Assembly: GCA_018303405.1 (NCBI GenBank)
Contig: JAGVYD010000014.1
Location: 102,717 to 166,716 of the forward strand
Direction: 5' to 3'
DNA: 64,000 bases
Source: Candidatus Woesearchaeota archaeon
GTDB lineage: Archaea; Nanobdellota; Nanobdellia; Woesearchaeales; JABMPP01
Below the pieces are notes generated by a model. That model was not told the DNA's origin and ran no database searches. It saw only the letters and a list, made by a program, of their open reading frames with translations. Below, in pieces: positions 8,435-17,140 of this stretch (position 1 is the stretch's first letter; every line of letters begins with the position of its first letter). The translations under genes were made by a program, and so were the position numbers.

Positions 8435-9373
8435 CTATTTGTATTCTTTATAGAAATATTCCACGGTTTTCTTCAATCCCTGCCTGAAAGTAACCATTGG
8501 TTTCCAGCCAAGCTGTTTTTTGGCACGCGCATTGCTTAAGTAAATTTGCCTGACCTCGCCTTTCCTGCCCGGAATGTGCTTTGCCATGATCTTTGACCCC
8601 ATAATGTCCTTTAGCGTCAGGAATAATTCATTGATTGAGATTTCCTTCTGCGTGCCGATATTGAATATCCTGTCTTTTGCCTTTCTTTCAATGGCCAAGA
8701 GTGACGCCCTTGCAACATCCTCAACAAAGATAAAATCCCGCCCCTGCCTTCCATCGCCAGTAATGAATGGCCTGCTTCCCTTCATAATGCTGAGGATGAA
8801 ATTCGGCACTGCCCTTTTGCATTTTGGGTCATCCCTCGGGCCATAGACATTCGAGAATCTTAGGACGGTATAATCCAGCTTGTAATTCTGGTGGTATAGA
8901 TAAAGATAATATTCCAGCGCCCTTTTGCTTGCGCCATACCCGCAGATTGGATTCACCGGATGATTTTCGTCAGCAGGCAGATATTCCGGCTCCCCATAAA
9001 GCGCCCCGCCTGTCGACAGGTACACAAATTTCTTAACGCGGTATTTCCTGCTGAGGTCTATGGCATTTATCCCGCCGATGATGTTGGTTTTTGCATCCTC
9101 CTGGGGATTCATCATGGAATAAATAACCTGCACCTGGGCAGCCGCATGCACCACGACATTGGGCCTTTCCTTCCTGAAAACCTTTTCCAATTGCACAAGA
9201 TTTGTTATATCGGCTTTGTAGAATTTTGCCCTCTTGTCGACATTTTTCAATTGCCCTGCCGAGAGATTGTCTACTACAGCAACGCCAAATCCTTTTTTAA
9301 CCAGCAGGTCCACAACATGGCTCGCAATAAAGCCTGCTCCGCCGGTCACCAGCACTTTCTTCTTTCCTGCCAT
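8435..9373 (-). CDS. NAD-dependent sugar-nucleotide epimerase/dehydratase
   Basis: A 312-residue extended short-chain dehydrogenase of the UDP-glucose 4-epimerase (GalE-like) group. The N-terminal VTGGAGFIASHVVDLL binds NAD, the catalytic pair is YGASK (about residue 147), and LRFSNVYGPRDDP plus GRQGRDFIFVEDVA are typical of the family. Such enzymes interconvert or modify nucleotide sugars used for surface glycans, which fits the nearby glycan operon. A TATA box at 9396-9403 lies 26 nt before the ATG, so the mRNA is probably leaderless. Structured element D is inserted directly upstream of this promoter. The exact sugar is unknown. Confidence 0.88.
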   Translation of the reverse strand: MAGKKKVLVTGGAGFIASHVVDLLVKKGFGVAVVDNLSAGQLKNVDKRAKFYKADITNLVQLEKVFRKERPNVVVHAAAQVQVIYSMMNPQEDAKTNIIGGINAIDLSRKYRVKKFVYLSTGGALYGEPEYLPADENHPVNPICGYGASKRALEYYLYLYHQNYKLDYTVLRFSNVYGPRDDPKCKRAVPNFILSIMKGSRPFITGDGRQGRDFIFVEDVARASLLAIERKAKDRIFNIGTQKEISINELFLTLKDIMGSKIMAKHIPGRKGEVRQIYLSNARAKKQLGWKPMVTFRQGLKKTVEYFYKEYK

Positions 9374-9395
9374 GCTGCCTTAGGGAGTTAGGGAT

Positions 9396-9403
9396 TATAT
9401 AAA
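9396..9403 (-). promoter_or_regulatory. TATA box of the epimerase gene
   Basis: TTTATATA on the minus strand, centred 26 nt upstream of the ATG at 9373. The direct repeat bordering element D begins at 9410, so only 6 nt (the usual BRE position for TFB) separate TATA box and element. Confidence 0.65.
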
Positions 9404-9418
9404 TTTTCTGAAATTGCT

Positions 9419-9726
9419 GGTTCTGCAGAAAATGTTGTCAGCATCAATATGCGTAGGCCTGTCAAGATTTTGAAGCACAACTGGCAGGGGGATGTCCCTG
9501 AGCTGGCCTCAGCTCGCACGGAAGCTAGGGAGACATTCCTTCGGAAGTCTCCCGAACTGCATTTTAATAAGCATGGAGTTTAGGGGATTGAGTGAAGCGA
9601 AAATCCCCTCAAGACTAATTTCGTTGTCAAGGGGCGAAACCATTGCGGGGACGTCAGTTTATTCCTAACTCATAAACGGCCGAAGCCGATGCTGACCGAG
9701 GCAAAGCCGAGATTTTCTACAGAGCC
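9419..9726 (+). mobile_element. Structured element D, flanked by 9-bp direct repeats
   Basis: A 308-bp non-coding element bordered by perfect 9-bp direct repeats GAAATTGCT at 9410-9418 and 9727-9735. Its ends pair with each other: P1 9419-9433/9712-9726, 14 of 15 positions counting one G-T pair. P2: GTCAGCATC 9437-9445 with GATGCTGAC 9688-9696. P3: hairpin GGC-AAA-GCC at 9700-9708. The interior has two more strong hairpins, GGGAGAC/GTCTCCC with a TTCC-TTC-GGAA tip, and AGGGGATT/AATCCCCT. It keeps the CATCAAT..TGCG motif of elements A-C. No protein is encoded. It is probably a miniature mobile element or a mobile structured RNA. Confidence 0.7.
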
Positions 9727-9759
9727 GAAATTGCTATCTGAGCTCACGGCAATATCGAT

Positions 9760-9890
9760 TTAATACTTATAAAAATACTTATTTTATTATTAATAAAAAT
9801 AATAATAAAAATATATAGAAAAGTTTATATATAAATTAATAAATTAATATACAAAAATATAAGTATTATATATTAATGTCCAAATTATGC
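9760..9890. promoter_or_regulatory. AT-rich promoter region
   Basis: About 130 nt of almost pure A/T between element D and the gene at 9942, containing several TATA-like stretches (for example near 9824-9832 and 9868-9876). It is probably the promoter of the 9942-11414 gene group; no single box can be chosen with confidence. I see no gene in it. Confidence 0.45.
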
Positions 9891-9941
9891 AGCAAGGCAT
9901 AGCAGCCCTTGCCTGTAACGCAGAAGCGATGTGGACTGACA

Positions 9942-10139
9942 ATGGTTGAGTTTAGGCGCAAAATCTATCGCAGAGGGTCCAGTTACGAGACTACGATCCC
10001 AATGCCACTTCTTTTCACTCTTGATTCGCGGAAAAAATACAATGTGATTTTCAGGCACGATAACGAGACAGGAAGATGGTACCTGGAATTTGAGGAGCGG
10101 CCCGGGAATGAGCGGTCAAATAAGAAGAGGAAGAAGTGA
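9942..10139 (+). CDS. AbrB/SpoVT-like small DNA-binding protein
   Basis: A 65-residue protein. The N-terminal half (EFRRKIYRRGSSYETTIP, then MPLL) has the beta-hairpin pattern of AbrB/SpoVT swapped-hairpin DNA-binding domains, and the basic tail (NERSNKKRKK) fits nucleic-acid binding. The start at 9942 is chosen because the domain begins there; a frame from 9909 adds 11 residues without similarity. It is followed after 9 nt by a zinc-type protein and then a membrane protein, so it may regulate this small operon. Target unknown. Confidence 0.6.
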   Translation: MVEFRRKIYRRGSSYETTIPMPLLFTLDSRKKYNVIFRHDNETGRWYLEFEERPGNERSNKKRKK

Positions 10140-10148
10140 GGTGACAAG

Positions 10149-10499
10149 ATGGCCATAAGTCTGAAGGAAGCAGTTGAGGCAATGGATTACGACGAGCTGA
10201 TGAAGATTAAGATGGATTTGGAAAGCGGCGGCTTCAATGTTAAGCGCATGGTAATCCAGAAAGCCAGGGAAAAGGAAAGAAGGCATGAAGCCAAGTGCGC
10301 AGTCTGCTCAAACGAAATCAATGCCTACAGCAGCAATAATTACACCCTTATTTTCGGCCCCGAGGATTTCAGGAGAAAGGCATCTTTCTGCGGCATTGAC
10401 TGCACGGAATACTTCATGGCCGACCTTAGGGACCTGAAAGGAATGAAAAAAAAGGAGGCTCCTGCCAGCAAGGCCGAGAATTTTGACCATAAGGTGTAA
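10149..10499 (+). CDS. Small zinc-binding protein, unknown function
   Basis: A 116-residue protein with a helical N-terminal half and a likely zinc site formed by CAVC (about residue 50) and SFCGIDC (about residue 77), followed by a lysine-rich tail. I do not recognise a named family. The ribosome-binding site GAGGTGA lies directly before the ATG, and the gene starts 9 nt after the AbrB-like gene, so the two are probably co-transcribed. The zinc site suggests a nucleic-acid or protein adaptor role, which is an inference. Confidence 0.65.
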   Translation: MAISLKEAVEAMDYDELMKIKMDLESGGFNVKRMVIQKAREKERRHEAKCAVCSNEINAYSSNNYTLIFGPEDFRRKASFCGIDCTEYFMADLRDLKGMKKKEAPASKAENFDHKV

Positions 10500-10535
10500 A
10501 GGTGGATATAGCAGCTGTGATTGCGAGGAAAAGAG

Positions 10536-11414
10536 ATGCTTGACAAAAAATCCCTGAAATATATCGTAACTGCGCTTCGTGAAGGCTATACAAAAGACCA
10601 GATTGAGCAGGCACTGATAAACAGGGCATTTGACAAAGAGGAGATAGATGCGGCGCTCGATGCTGCAATCCAGAAGGTGAGGGGCAGGGAAAAAATGCAA
10701 AAAAAATTCCAGAGCTTTATCCCGCCCAATTTCCGTGAGAATGAGTCGAGGATAATAGAAAAATTTTCTTCAAGGATGCTGAAAAAAGGGTTCCATGCTG
10801 ACCAGATAAGGGGGGTCCTCCTCGCAAGGGGCTATGACAAGGCCAAAGTCGACCAAATCATTCCCATTGTGGAAGAAAAAGCCAAAAAAGATGAGCATAT
10901 TCATGAGTTCCTAAAGGAAGTCAAGGTACTGACAAGGTTCAGGACCACGGACCAGGAAATCAGGCATATCCATTGGATTAAGATCAGCTTTGTGGTTGCG
11001 GCATTGCTTCTTGGCTTGCTGTCTGCCTTGACATCTGCGCCATCGGATCTGGTTTCCCTGGCTGCTGTTGCAATTGGCGTGTGCATAGCCCTGCCTGTTG
11101 GAAGCTATGTCATGCACCATATGTCCTTGGCAATGCACACGACAGAGATACATTTCCACGATGCATTCAGGTACCTCGCAATAATGGGATTGCTCCTTTT
11201 TGCAATTAAGGCCTTTTTCCCAATTGAGGCCATGCTTGCATTCTTGATAGTTGTGATTTTTTTCCTTTCGAACATGGCAATAAAGCATTACAGCGTTCCT
11301 GTGGGCAAAGCTTACATAATGTCATCATCCACAATAATAATAGCAATGACTGTGATGTACGCGACAAGCGCATTGGTTGGTATGCTTTTCGCATTTTACC
11401 GGATTAAATTTTGA
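10536..11414 (+). CDS. Membrane protein with N-terminal UBA-like helical repeats
   Basis: A 292-residue protein. The first 115 residues hold two helical repeats of the pattern 'EGYTKDQIEQALINRAFDK' and 'KGFHADQIRGVLLARGYDK', resembling small UBA/CUE-like motifs. The C-terminal half has about five transmembrane helices (from residue 150). The same layout is seen at 36891-37775, so this is a paralogous family. ATG 10536 is chosen because GAGG lies about 7 nt upstream; a TTG at 10521 would start before that site. The function is not known; the cytosolic repeats could be a docking module. Confidence 0.65.
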   Translation: MLDKKSLKYIVTALREGYTKDQIEQALINRAFDKEEIDAALDAAIQKVRGREKMQKKFQSFIPPNFRENESRIIEKFSSRMLKKGFHADQIRGVLLARGYDKAKVDQIIPIVEEKAKKDEHIHEFLKEVKVLTRFRTTDQEIRHIHWIKISFVVAALLLGLLSALTSAPSDLVSLAAVAIGVCIALPVGSYVMHHMSLAMHTTEIHFHDAFRYLAIMGLLLFAIKAFFPIEAMLAFLIVVIFFLSNMAIKHYSVPVGKAYIMSSSTIIIAMTVMYATSALVGMLFAFYRIKF

Positions 11415-11474
11415 AAATTTGGATTCATAAGCAGGCGCATGGCTGGACAACGAGAAATAAAAAGAGGTGCATAG

Positions 11475-14078
11475 ATGTATTATCGCAGGAAGGCAGAGGA
11501 GGCATTCACAGAGCTCGGTTCAGGCGCATCCGGCCTTGCATCGCAGGAAGCAAAGGCCAGGATTCAAAAATTCGGGTATAACGCGCTGGATGAGGAAAAA
11601 AAATTAAGCCCCTGGAAAATATTCCTGAGCCAGTTCACCAGCTTTATTGTCTGGATTCTTTTTGGCGCCACTATTGTCTCGGTCATTGTCGAGGAGTATA
11701 TAGACGCGGGAGTCATACTTGTCATAATTCTCCTCAATGGCATCCTCGGGTTTATACAGGAATTCAAGGCTGAAAAATCCCTTGAGGCCCTGAAAAAATT
11801 GGCGAGCCTTAAGGCAAAGGTATTGAGGGATGGGAAGGAAGTGTCAGTTGATGCAAAGGAACTTGTGCCCGGTGATGTCATTATTCTCAGGGAAGGGGAC
11901 AAGGTGCCTGCTGACGCAAGGGTTTTCTTTGTTGAAAGGCTGGAATCCCAGGAAGCGAGCCTTACCGGGGAATCCACAAATGTCCATAAAGTGACGGATG
12001 CCATTGACAAGGACTGTGAAATTGCAGACCAGCACAACATGGTGTTCTCTGGCACAGTCATAGTCAGGGGGACCGGAAAAGCAGTGGTTGTTGCAACTGG
12101 AATGCATACCCAGATTGGCAAGATTGCCAAATTGCTTGAAGAAAGCCAGGAAGAGCTGACCCCCCTCCAGGTCAAGCTCAAAAACCTTGGCAAATGGCTT
12201 GGCATTGCCACGATTGCCATCACGATAATTGTGTTTATAACAGGAATTCTGAGGGGGAAAGACTTTGCAGAAATGCTTCTGACATCGATAAGCCTTGCCG
12301 TGGCGGCCATCCCAGAGGGCCTGCCCGCAGTAGTGACAATCTCCCTTGCATTGGGAGTGCAGCGCATGATAAAGCGGCATTCCCTTATCAGAAAGCTGCC
12401 AAGCGTCGAAACATTGGGCTCCACAATGGTGATATGCACGGACAAAACAGGCACGCTCACCCATAACCAGATGACAGTGAGAAAGCTTTTTGTCAATGGA
12501 AAAGTTGTGGATGTCAGCGGCGAAGGCTACTCTGCCAAGGGGCAGTTTTCACAGAATCCCAGGGATTTCGAGCTGCTCCTGAGAATTGGCGCTGTTTGCA
12601 ATGACGCGACATTGAATGGGGAGGAAGTGATGGGCGACCCCACTGAGGGCGCCTTGATAATAAGCGCAGCGAAGGCCGGCCTGAAGCACGAAGCCCTTCT
12701 GGCTTCAATGCCCAGGATTGAGGCAATTCCCTTTGATTCCGGAAGAAAGATGATGAGCACTGTCAATATGGCCGGCAGGAAGAGATTCATGTTTGTCAAG
12801 GGCGCGCCGGACATAATGGCAGACATTTGCGACAGGATTATTATTGACGGTAAAATAAAGAGATTTGACAGCAGGGCCAAAAAGCAGGTCCTGGCGGAGA
12901 ATGAGGAATTCGCCAAAAATGCGCTGAGGGTCCTTGGATTTGCGTACAAGGAACTGCCAGGCAAGGCCAAGATAACTGAAAAGGACGAAAACAGGCTGAT
13001 TTTTGTTGGACTGCAGGCAATGATTGACCCGCCGAGGGAGGAAGTCAAGGAGGCAATTGCCCGGTGCAAAACAGCAGGTATAAGGGTTGTCATGATAACG
13101 GGCGACCATAAGACTACAGCCCAGGCAATCGCAGCAGAGCTGGGCATCATTGGAAAAAGCGTTGAGGGAAAAGAGCTTGACAGGATTGATCTTGATTCAG
13201 CAGTAGAGCAGATTTCTATTTATGCGAGGGTCAATCCTGAGCACAAAATGAGGATTGTCGAAGCCTGGAAGCGCAGGGGTTTCATTGTGGCAGTCGGAGG
13301 GGATGGGGTCAATGATGCGCCCGCGCTAAAAAAAGCTGACATTGGCGTTGCAATGGGCATCACAGGTACGGATGTTGCCAAGGAAGCAAGTGACATGATT
13401 CTGACAGATGATAATTTTGCCTCAATTGTCAATGCTGTGGAAGAAGGAAGGGGGATTTATGATAATATCAAGAAATTTGTCAATTTCCTTCTTGCCTGCA
13501 ACATTGGCGAGGTATTGATTATATTCATAGCGGGTTTTCTTTTTGACAGCCTTCCATTGGCTGCAATCCAGCTGCTTTGGCTCAATCTGATTACAGATGG
13601 CCTGCCTGCCCTTGCCTTGGGAGTTGACCCCGCGGCCAGGAATATAATGCTTAGGAAGCCGCGCCATAAAAGTGAGGAAATACTCTCAAGGAATGTGCTG
13701 GTCAACATTGCCGGCACGAGCATCATTATTGCGGCAGTTGTCCTGTTCCTTTACTGGCTAAACCTTGATTTAGGCGTGGATGAGGCCAGGACAGTTGCCT
13801 TTACTGCCACAGTTGTTGTTGAAATGGCGATTGTGCTGATGATACGCAGCGTTTATGACACCAAGTTCTTTTCAAATAAATTTGTCTGGTTCGCCATTGC
13901 GAGCAGCATTGCCCTGCAGGTCCTGGTTGTGTATTACCGGCCGCTGAATTCCATTTTCAAGACAGTGCCCTTGAATTTTATTGAATGGGTTGAGATCGTA
14001 TTTGTGTCGCTCATAGCTTTTGGGTTCGGGCTTGTTGTCAGCAGGACAATCAGGAAAATGACCCATGAAGAGTTCTGA
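11475..14078 (+). CDS. SERCA-like Ca2+-transporting P-type ATPase (P2A)
   Basis: An 867-residue P-type ATPase with the N-terminal cation-ATPase domain, LTGES actuator loop, phosphorylation site CTDKTGTLTHNQ (about residue 319), nucleotide-domain KGAPD and hinge GDGVNDAPALKKADIGVAMG. The ion-site residues of SERCA are present: IPEGLP in TM4 (Glu309), CNIGEVL in TM5 (Asn768, Glu771) and NLITDGLPALALG in TM6 (Asn796, Thr799, Asp800). This strongly suggests Ca2+ export driven by ATP hydrolysis at the cell membrane. GAGGTG lies 6 nt before the ATG. It is a single gene between two other membrane-transport units. Mn2+ is a possible alternative substrate. Confidence 0.92.
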   Translation: MYYRRKAEEAFTELGSGASGLASQEAKARIQKFGYNALDEEKKLSPWKIFLSQFTSFIVWILFGATIVSVIVEEYIDAGVILVIILLNGILGFIQEFKAEKSLEALKKLASLKAKVLRDGKEVSVDAKELVPGDVIILREGDKVPADARVFFVERLESQEASLTGESTNVHKVTDAIDKDCEIADQHNMVFSGTVIVRGTGKAVVVATGMHTQIGKIAKLLEESQEELTPLQVKLKNLGKWLGIATIAITIIVFITGILRGKDFAEMLLTSISLAVAAIPEGLPAVVTISLALGVQRMIKRHSLIRKLPSVETLGSTMVICTDKTGTLTHNQMTVRKLFVNGKVVDVSGEGYSAKGQFSQNPRDFELLLRIGAVCNDATLNGEEVMGDPTEGALIISAAKAGLKHEALLASMPRIEAIPFDSGRKMMSTVNMAGRKRFMFVKGAPDIMADICDRIIIDGKIKRFDSRAKKQVLAENEEFAKNALRVLGFAYKELPGKAKITEKDENRLIFVGLQAMIDPPREEVKEAIARCKTAGIRVVMITGDHKTTAQAIAAELGIIGKSVEGKELDRIDLDSAVEQISIYARVNPEHKMRIVEAWKRRGFIVAVGGDGVNDAPALKKADIGVAMGITGTDVAKEASDMILTDDNFASIVNAVEEGRGIYDNIKKFVNFLLACNIGEVLIIFIAGFLFDSLPLAAIQLLWLNLITDGLPALALGVDPAARNIMLRKPRHKSEEILSRNVLVNIAGTSIIIAAVVLFLYWLNLDLGVDEARTVAFTATVVVEMAIVLMIRSVYDTKFFSNKFVWFAIASSIALQVLVVYYRPLNSIFKTVPLNFIEWVEIVFVSLIAFGFGLVVSRTIRKMTHEEF

Positions 14079-14169
14079 GTGTTTTGGCTTTTTCTTTAAC
14101 GCGCCATATATGAAAATAATGATGAAAAAAGGCAATTCGCCAATATGAAGCATATATGAAATAGAAAGA

Positions 14170-14382
14170 TTTATATACTAGATACTATAATAATATACAT
14201 ATTTGTATACTAATTTCCTTTTTAATAGCGTCACCCAAAGAACCACCCTATCGTTGGGGAGGTATGTGCAGGAAGTTGTTAGAATGAAAGCCGCGAGAAA
14301 AAAAGGCTTTCGCACACCCATGAATAACAAAGCCCAGAGAGGCAGCCATCTTGTTTGCCCCGGTATGCCAGGAGGCGAGTAG
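14170..14382 (+). promoter_or_regulatory. Promoter and long leader of the Kef-type gene, possible regulatory RNA
   Basis: The 305-nt gap after the ATPase gene holds a TATA box (TTTATATA, 14170-14177), predicting a start near 14200 and a leader of about 180 nt, long for this genome. The leader can form ACCACCC/GGGGAGGT (14242-14248/14256-14263), AAAGCC/GGCTTT (14287-14292/14305-14310) and TGTGC/GCACA (14265-14269/14312-14316). TTGTTA (14276-14281) can pair outside that stem with TAACAA (14325-14330), making a pseudoknot. A 32-codon frame (14284-14382) ends 1 nt before the Kef start. It could be an ion-sensing leader or a leader peptide; no known riboswitch class was recognised. Confidence 0.4.
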
Positions 14383-14383
14383 G

Positions 14384-16321
14384 ATGCAGCTGCTGATTAG
14401 TGATATTGCCGTAATTATAATAGCCGCGGCTTTATTCGGATTCCTGTTCCGCCTGTTCAGGCAGCCAATTATAATAGCCTACATTGTTGCAGGATTCATA
14501 ATCGGGCCATTCGGCCTGAATTATATCGGCAATGAAAACACAATACTCGCCATCTCAGAGCTCGGCATCACTTTCCTTCTGTTTCTTGTAGGCATTGAAC
14601 TGAACATAAACCACATTAGGGAAGTTGGAAAAGTTGTGCTGTTCGGCGGCATGATGCAGGTTGCATTGACTGCATTTTTCGGTGGAATCCTGAGCTTTTT
14701 TATTGGTTTCAGCCCAATAGAATCCTTTTACCTTGGCCTGGTGCTGGCCTTCAGCAGCACGCTTGTTGTAATCAAGCACCTGTCAGACAACAAGGAAATC
14801 AGCACCATACACGGCCGGATCATGATTGGGATACTTGTCCTGCAGGATATTGTCGCTATAATGATTGTGACAATGCTCCCATCCCTGACTGACTTATCAT
14901 TTGGGTCAGTAGGAAAAAGCGTGCTGAGCGGCCTCTCCTTGCTTGTGCTTGCTTATGTCACAAACAGGATAATGCTCAGGAAGATATTTGATTTTGCAGC
15001 AAAGACCCCTGAACTGCTCTTCCTTGCAAGCCTTGCTGTCTGCTTTATCTTTTCCTATCTGGCAACTATAATGGGCCTTTCTGCATCGATAGGGGCATTC
15101 CTGGCGGGAGTCATTATTGCCAACCTCCCCTACTCGACAAACATTGTCGGCAAGATAAAGCCCCTTACAACTTTTTTCAGCGCATTGTTTTTTGTTGGCC
15201 TGGGAATGCAGATTGTGCCAGGTTCAATCCCAAACATCATATTCCCGCTGGCAATCCTTGTAGGCATGGCTCTTTTCCTTAAGCCATTGCTTATGTTCCC
15301 GATAGTCTATTATTTTGGATACGACAGGAAGACAGCCTTCCTTATCTCGGCGACAATGGCGCAAGTCAGTGAGTTTTCACTGATTGTTGTTGCGCAGGGA
15401 GTGATTTTGGCGCATCTGACGCCTGACATATTGTCCCTTGTAATTTTCCTCACTGCCATAACAATGGGCCTGTCCAGCTACCTGTCAAATAACGGCCTTG
15501 ATTTGTTCCACAAATATTCGCACAACCTGGATTTTATTGACAGGATTTTCCAGCGGAGAAAGAGCTTTGCGCAGGAAAGCATGGATGCTGTGCAGGAAGC
15601 CCAGGTCATAATTAATGGCTATGAAAACATGTCTGGTAGCATCCTGGAAAGCTTCATGAATAAAGGGAAAAAGGTGCTGATAGTGGACAATGACCCGCAA
15701 ATAATAAGGCAGTTAAGGGACCTGAAAGTGAACTGCATGTATGGAGACCTTGCCCAGAGCGATGTGCTGGAAAATATAGACCTGTCAAAAGTTGAGGTTG
15801 TCATGTCAACTGTGCCGGCTTATGCGGACAGCCTGATTATTGTGCAGAAATTCAGGCAGGTTGGCAGGAAATCCGTATTGATCATGACGGCCAACAAGGT
15901 CAGCGAGTCATTTGCCCTGTATAACGCTGGCGCTGATTATGTTGTTATCCCCCATATTGAGGGAGAAAAGCAAATGGCCTACCTCCTGGAAGACTTTAAT
16001 ACTGATGTTTCCAAGGTCTTGTCAAAAAAGCTTGAGCATATTGCACAGCTGAAAAAAAGGCAGATACTCAAAGAGCAGTTCAATGGCGGCCATGAGAATT
16101 TCATGCAGGACATAGATGCAATGGTCAAGAACATTGCTGACATAATTATTGAGAGCAGGAACAAGTTGAAAAGGCCGGAGCATGGCAAAGTCAATGCTTC
16201 TGTTGCCGCCAAAAAGAAGGCTCTGCACATGACAAAGGCAGCCATGGATGCCCAGCAGCCATTGCAAAATGAAGATGCTGTTGCAGGGAAGGAAAAAGAG
16301 AAGGCAGGGGCAGAAGTATGA
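14384..16321 (+). CDS. Kef-type monovalent cation:proton antiporter (CPA2) with TrkA-N domain
   Basis: A 645-residue protein with about 12 membrane helices of the CPA2 Na+/K+:H+ exchanger fold (for example FLLFLVGIELN and LQDIVAIMIV) in residues 1-385. A cytosolic TrkA-N/RCK domain at residues 425-545 (KKVLIVDNDPQIIRQLRD, ADYVVIPHIEG) binds NAD(H) or another nucleotide and gates transport, as in KefB/KefC. The C-terminal 100 residues are charged and helical. The start at 14384 has a GGAGG site about 8 nt upstream; a longer frame from 14351 is less likely. Known role of the family: K+ efflux or pH/osmotic homeostasis. It is preceded by an unusually long leader. Confidence 0.9.
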   Translation: MQLLISDIAVIIIAAALFGFLFRLFRQPIIIAYIVAGFIIGPFGLNYIGNENTILAISELGITFLLFLVGIELNINHIREVGKVVLFGGMMQVALTAFFGGILSFFIGFSPIESFYLGLVLAFSSTLVVIKHLSDNKEISTIHGRIMIGILVLQDIVAIMIVTMLPSLTDLSFGSVGKSVLSGLSLLVLAYVTNRIMLRKIFDFAAKTPELLFLASLAVCFIFSYLATIMGLSASIGAFLAGVIIANLPYSTNIVGKIKPLTTFFSALFFVGLGMQIVPGSIPNIIFPLAILVGMALFLKPLLMFPIVYYFGYDRKTAFLISATMAQVSEFSLIVVAQGVILAHLTPDILSLVIFLTAITMGLSSYLSNNGLDLFHKYSHNLDFIDRIFQRRKSFAQESMDAVQEAQVIINGYENMSGSILESFMNKGKKVLIVDNDPQIIRQLRDLKVNCMYGDLAQSDVLENIDLSKVEVVMSTVPAYADSLIIVQKFRQVGRKSVLIMTANKVSESFALYNAGADYVVIPHIEGEKQMAYLLEDFNTDVSKVLSKKLEHIAQLKKRQILKEQFNGGHENFMQDIDAMVKNIADIIIESRNKLKRPEHGKVNASVAAKKKALHMTKAAMDAQQPLQNEDAVAGKEKEKAGAEV

Positions 16322-16390
16322 GAGTATTTTTCAGAAACGTTTTTAAAGCATGGGCATCGACAAAATAGACAGGTTGTCATTCAATAACCC

Positions 16391-16484
16391 GGGCCCGTGG
16401 TCTAGTGGTCATGACGTCTCGTTGACGTGATTCCACTTAATCTCAAAATCGAGAAGGTCCCCAGTTCGAATCTGGGCGGGCCCA
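16391..16484 (+). tRNA. tRNA-Val(GAC) with a 21-nt intron
   Basis: A complete cloverleaf: acceptor GGGCCCG/CGGGCCC with discriminator A, D stem GTC/GAC, anticodon stem TCTCG/CGAGA and T arm CCCAG/CTGGG. The anticodon loop reads TTGACG-T, giving GAC for valine, interrupted between positions 37 and 38 by 21 nt. The junction folds as a textbook bulge-helix-bulge: exon helix TCTCG/CGAGA, central helix TTGA/TCAA, 3-nt bulges CGT and AAT, intron helix GATT/AATC. Mature length is 73 nt; CCA is not encoded. Confidence 0.95.
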
Positions 16485-16600
16485 TTCATATTTCTTTAAA
16501 TATCCTGCAAGATATATCACAACCAAAGAAAATTTTATATAATCAACAAGAATAGATCCATCAGGCGTGCTTCATGGTGGCATGCCTAAAAGAGGCAAGC

Positions 16601-17074
16601 ATGGAACAGCAAGGGAACCAGCAGTCTTATTCGCAGCCTTATCCGATCTATACCCTGAGGCCGAGCGTCATGGGCGTAATGCTCCCAAAATTCATTCTTA
16701 TGCTCTTATTGGGCGGATTGTTGTATTATGGGGGCTACCTCAACCTCAAATTCCTCAACATCAGGCTGACAACATTGTTCAAGCTGAGCATAATAGTCTG
16801 CACTTTCCTGGTTGTCGCATTCGCCCTTCTGATGGAATACAAAAAAGCGATACGGATTGACTTTTACTTTTACAGCGACCGGCTCTATGCAAACGGAAAA
16901 TGGGTTATGTACAGCTCAATAGGCCATATAGACGCAAAAAGAGGGCCGATGGACCACCTGGCAAAGACTTGCAGCATCCACCTGGGCGACCAGGCTGTCC
17001 TAAAAAAAGTTCCTGACTCATTTAATATTTATCAGTACATCCAAAACCTGGTAAGCAGGGCAAAACAGCAATAG
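16601..17074 (+). CDS. Membrane protein with a C-terminal PH-like domain
   Basis: A 157-residue protein with a polar N-terminus (MEQQGNQQSYSQ), two transmembrane helices (about residues 28-48 and 58-78) and a compact C-terminal domain of about 75 residues (IRIDFYFYSDRLYANGKW...) that resembles bacterial PH-like domains of the YdbS/YdbT group. GAGG lies 5-6 nt before the ATG at 16601, which is why the longer frame from 16574 is not used. A TATA box lies near 16533-16541. It stands alone between tRNA-Val and an AI-2E family gene. Function unknown. Confidence 0.6.
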   Translation: MEQQGNQQSYSQPYPIYTLRPSVMGVMLPKFILMLLLGGLLYYGGYLNLKFLNIRLTTLFKLSIIVCTFLVVAFALLMEYKKAIRIDFYFYSDRLYANGKWVMYSSIGHIDAKRGPMDHLAKTCSIHLGDQAVLKKVPDSFNIYQYIQNLVSRAKQQ

Positions 17075-17140
17075 CAAACAGCTGTGCCTATGCTATGTTC
17101 TCCCAAAAAATTTATATATTGTCAAGAAAGGAATTGAATT

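Noticed and set aside
8183..9726. Elements A-D as ordinary MITEs with fixed terminal repeats
   Set aside because: The terminal stems differ in sequence between copies while still pairing, which a MITE defined by fixed ends would not show; mobility itself is retained.
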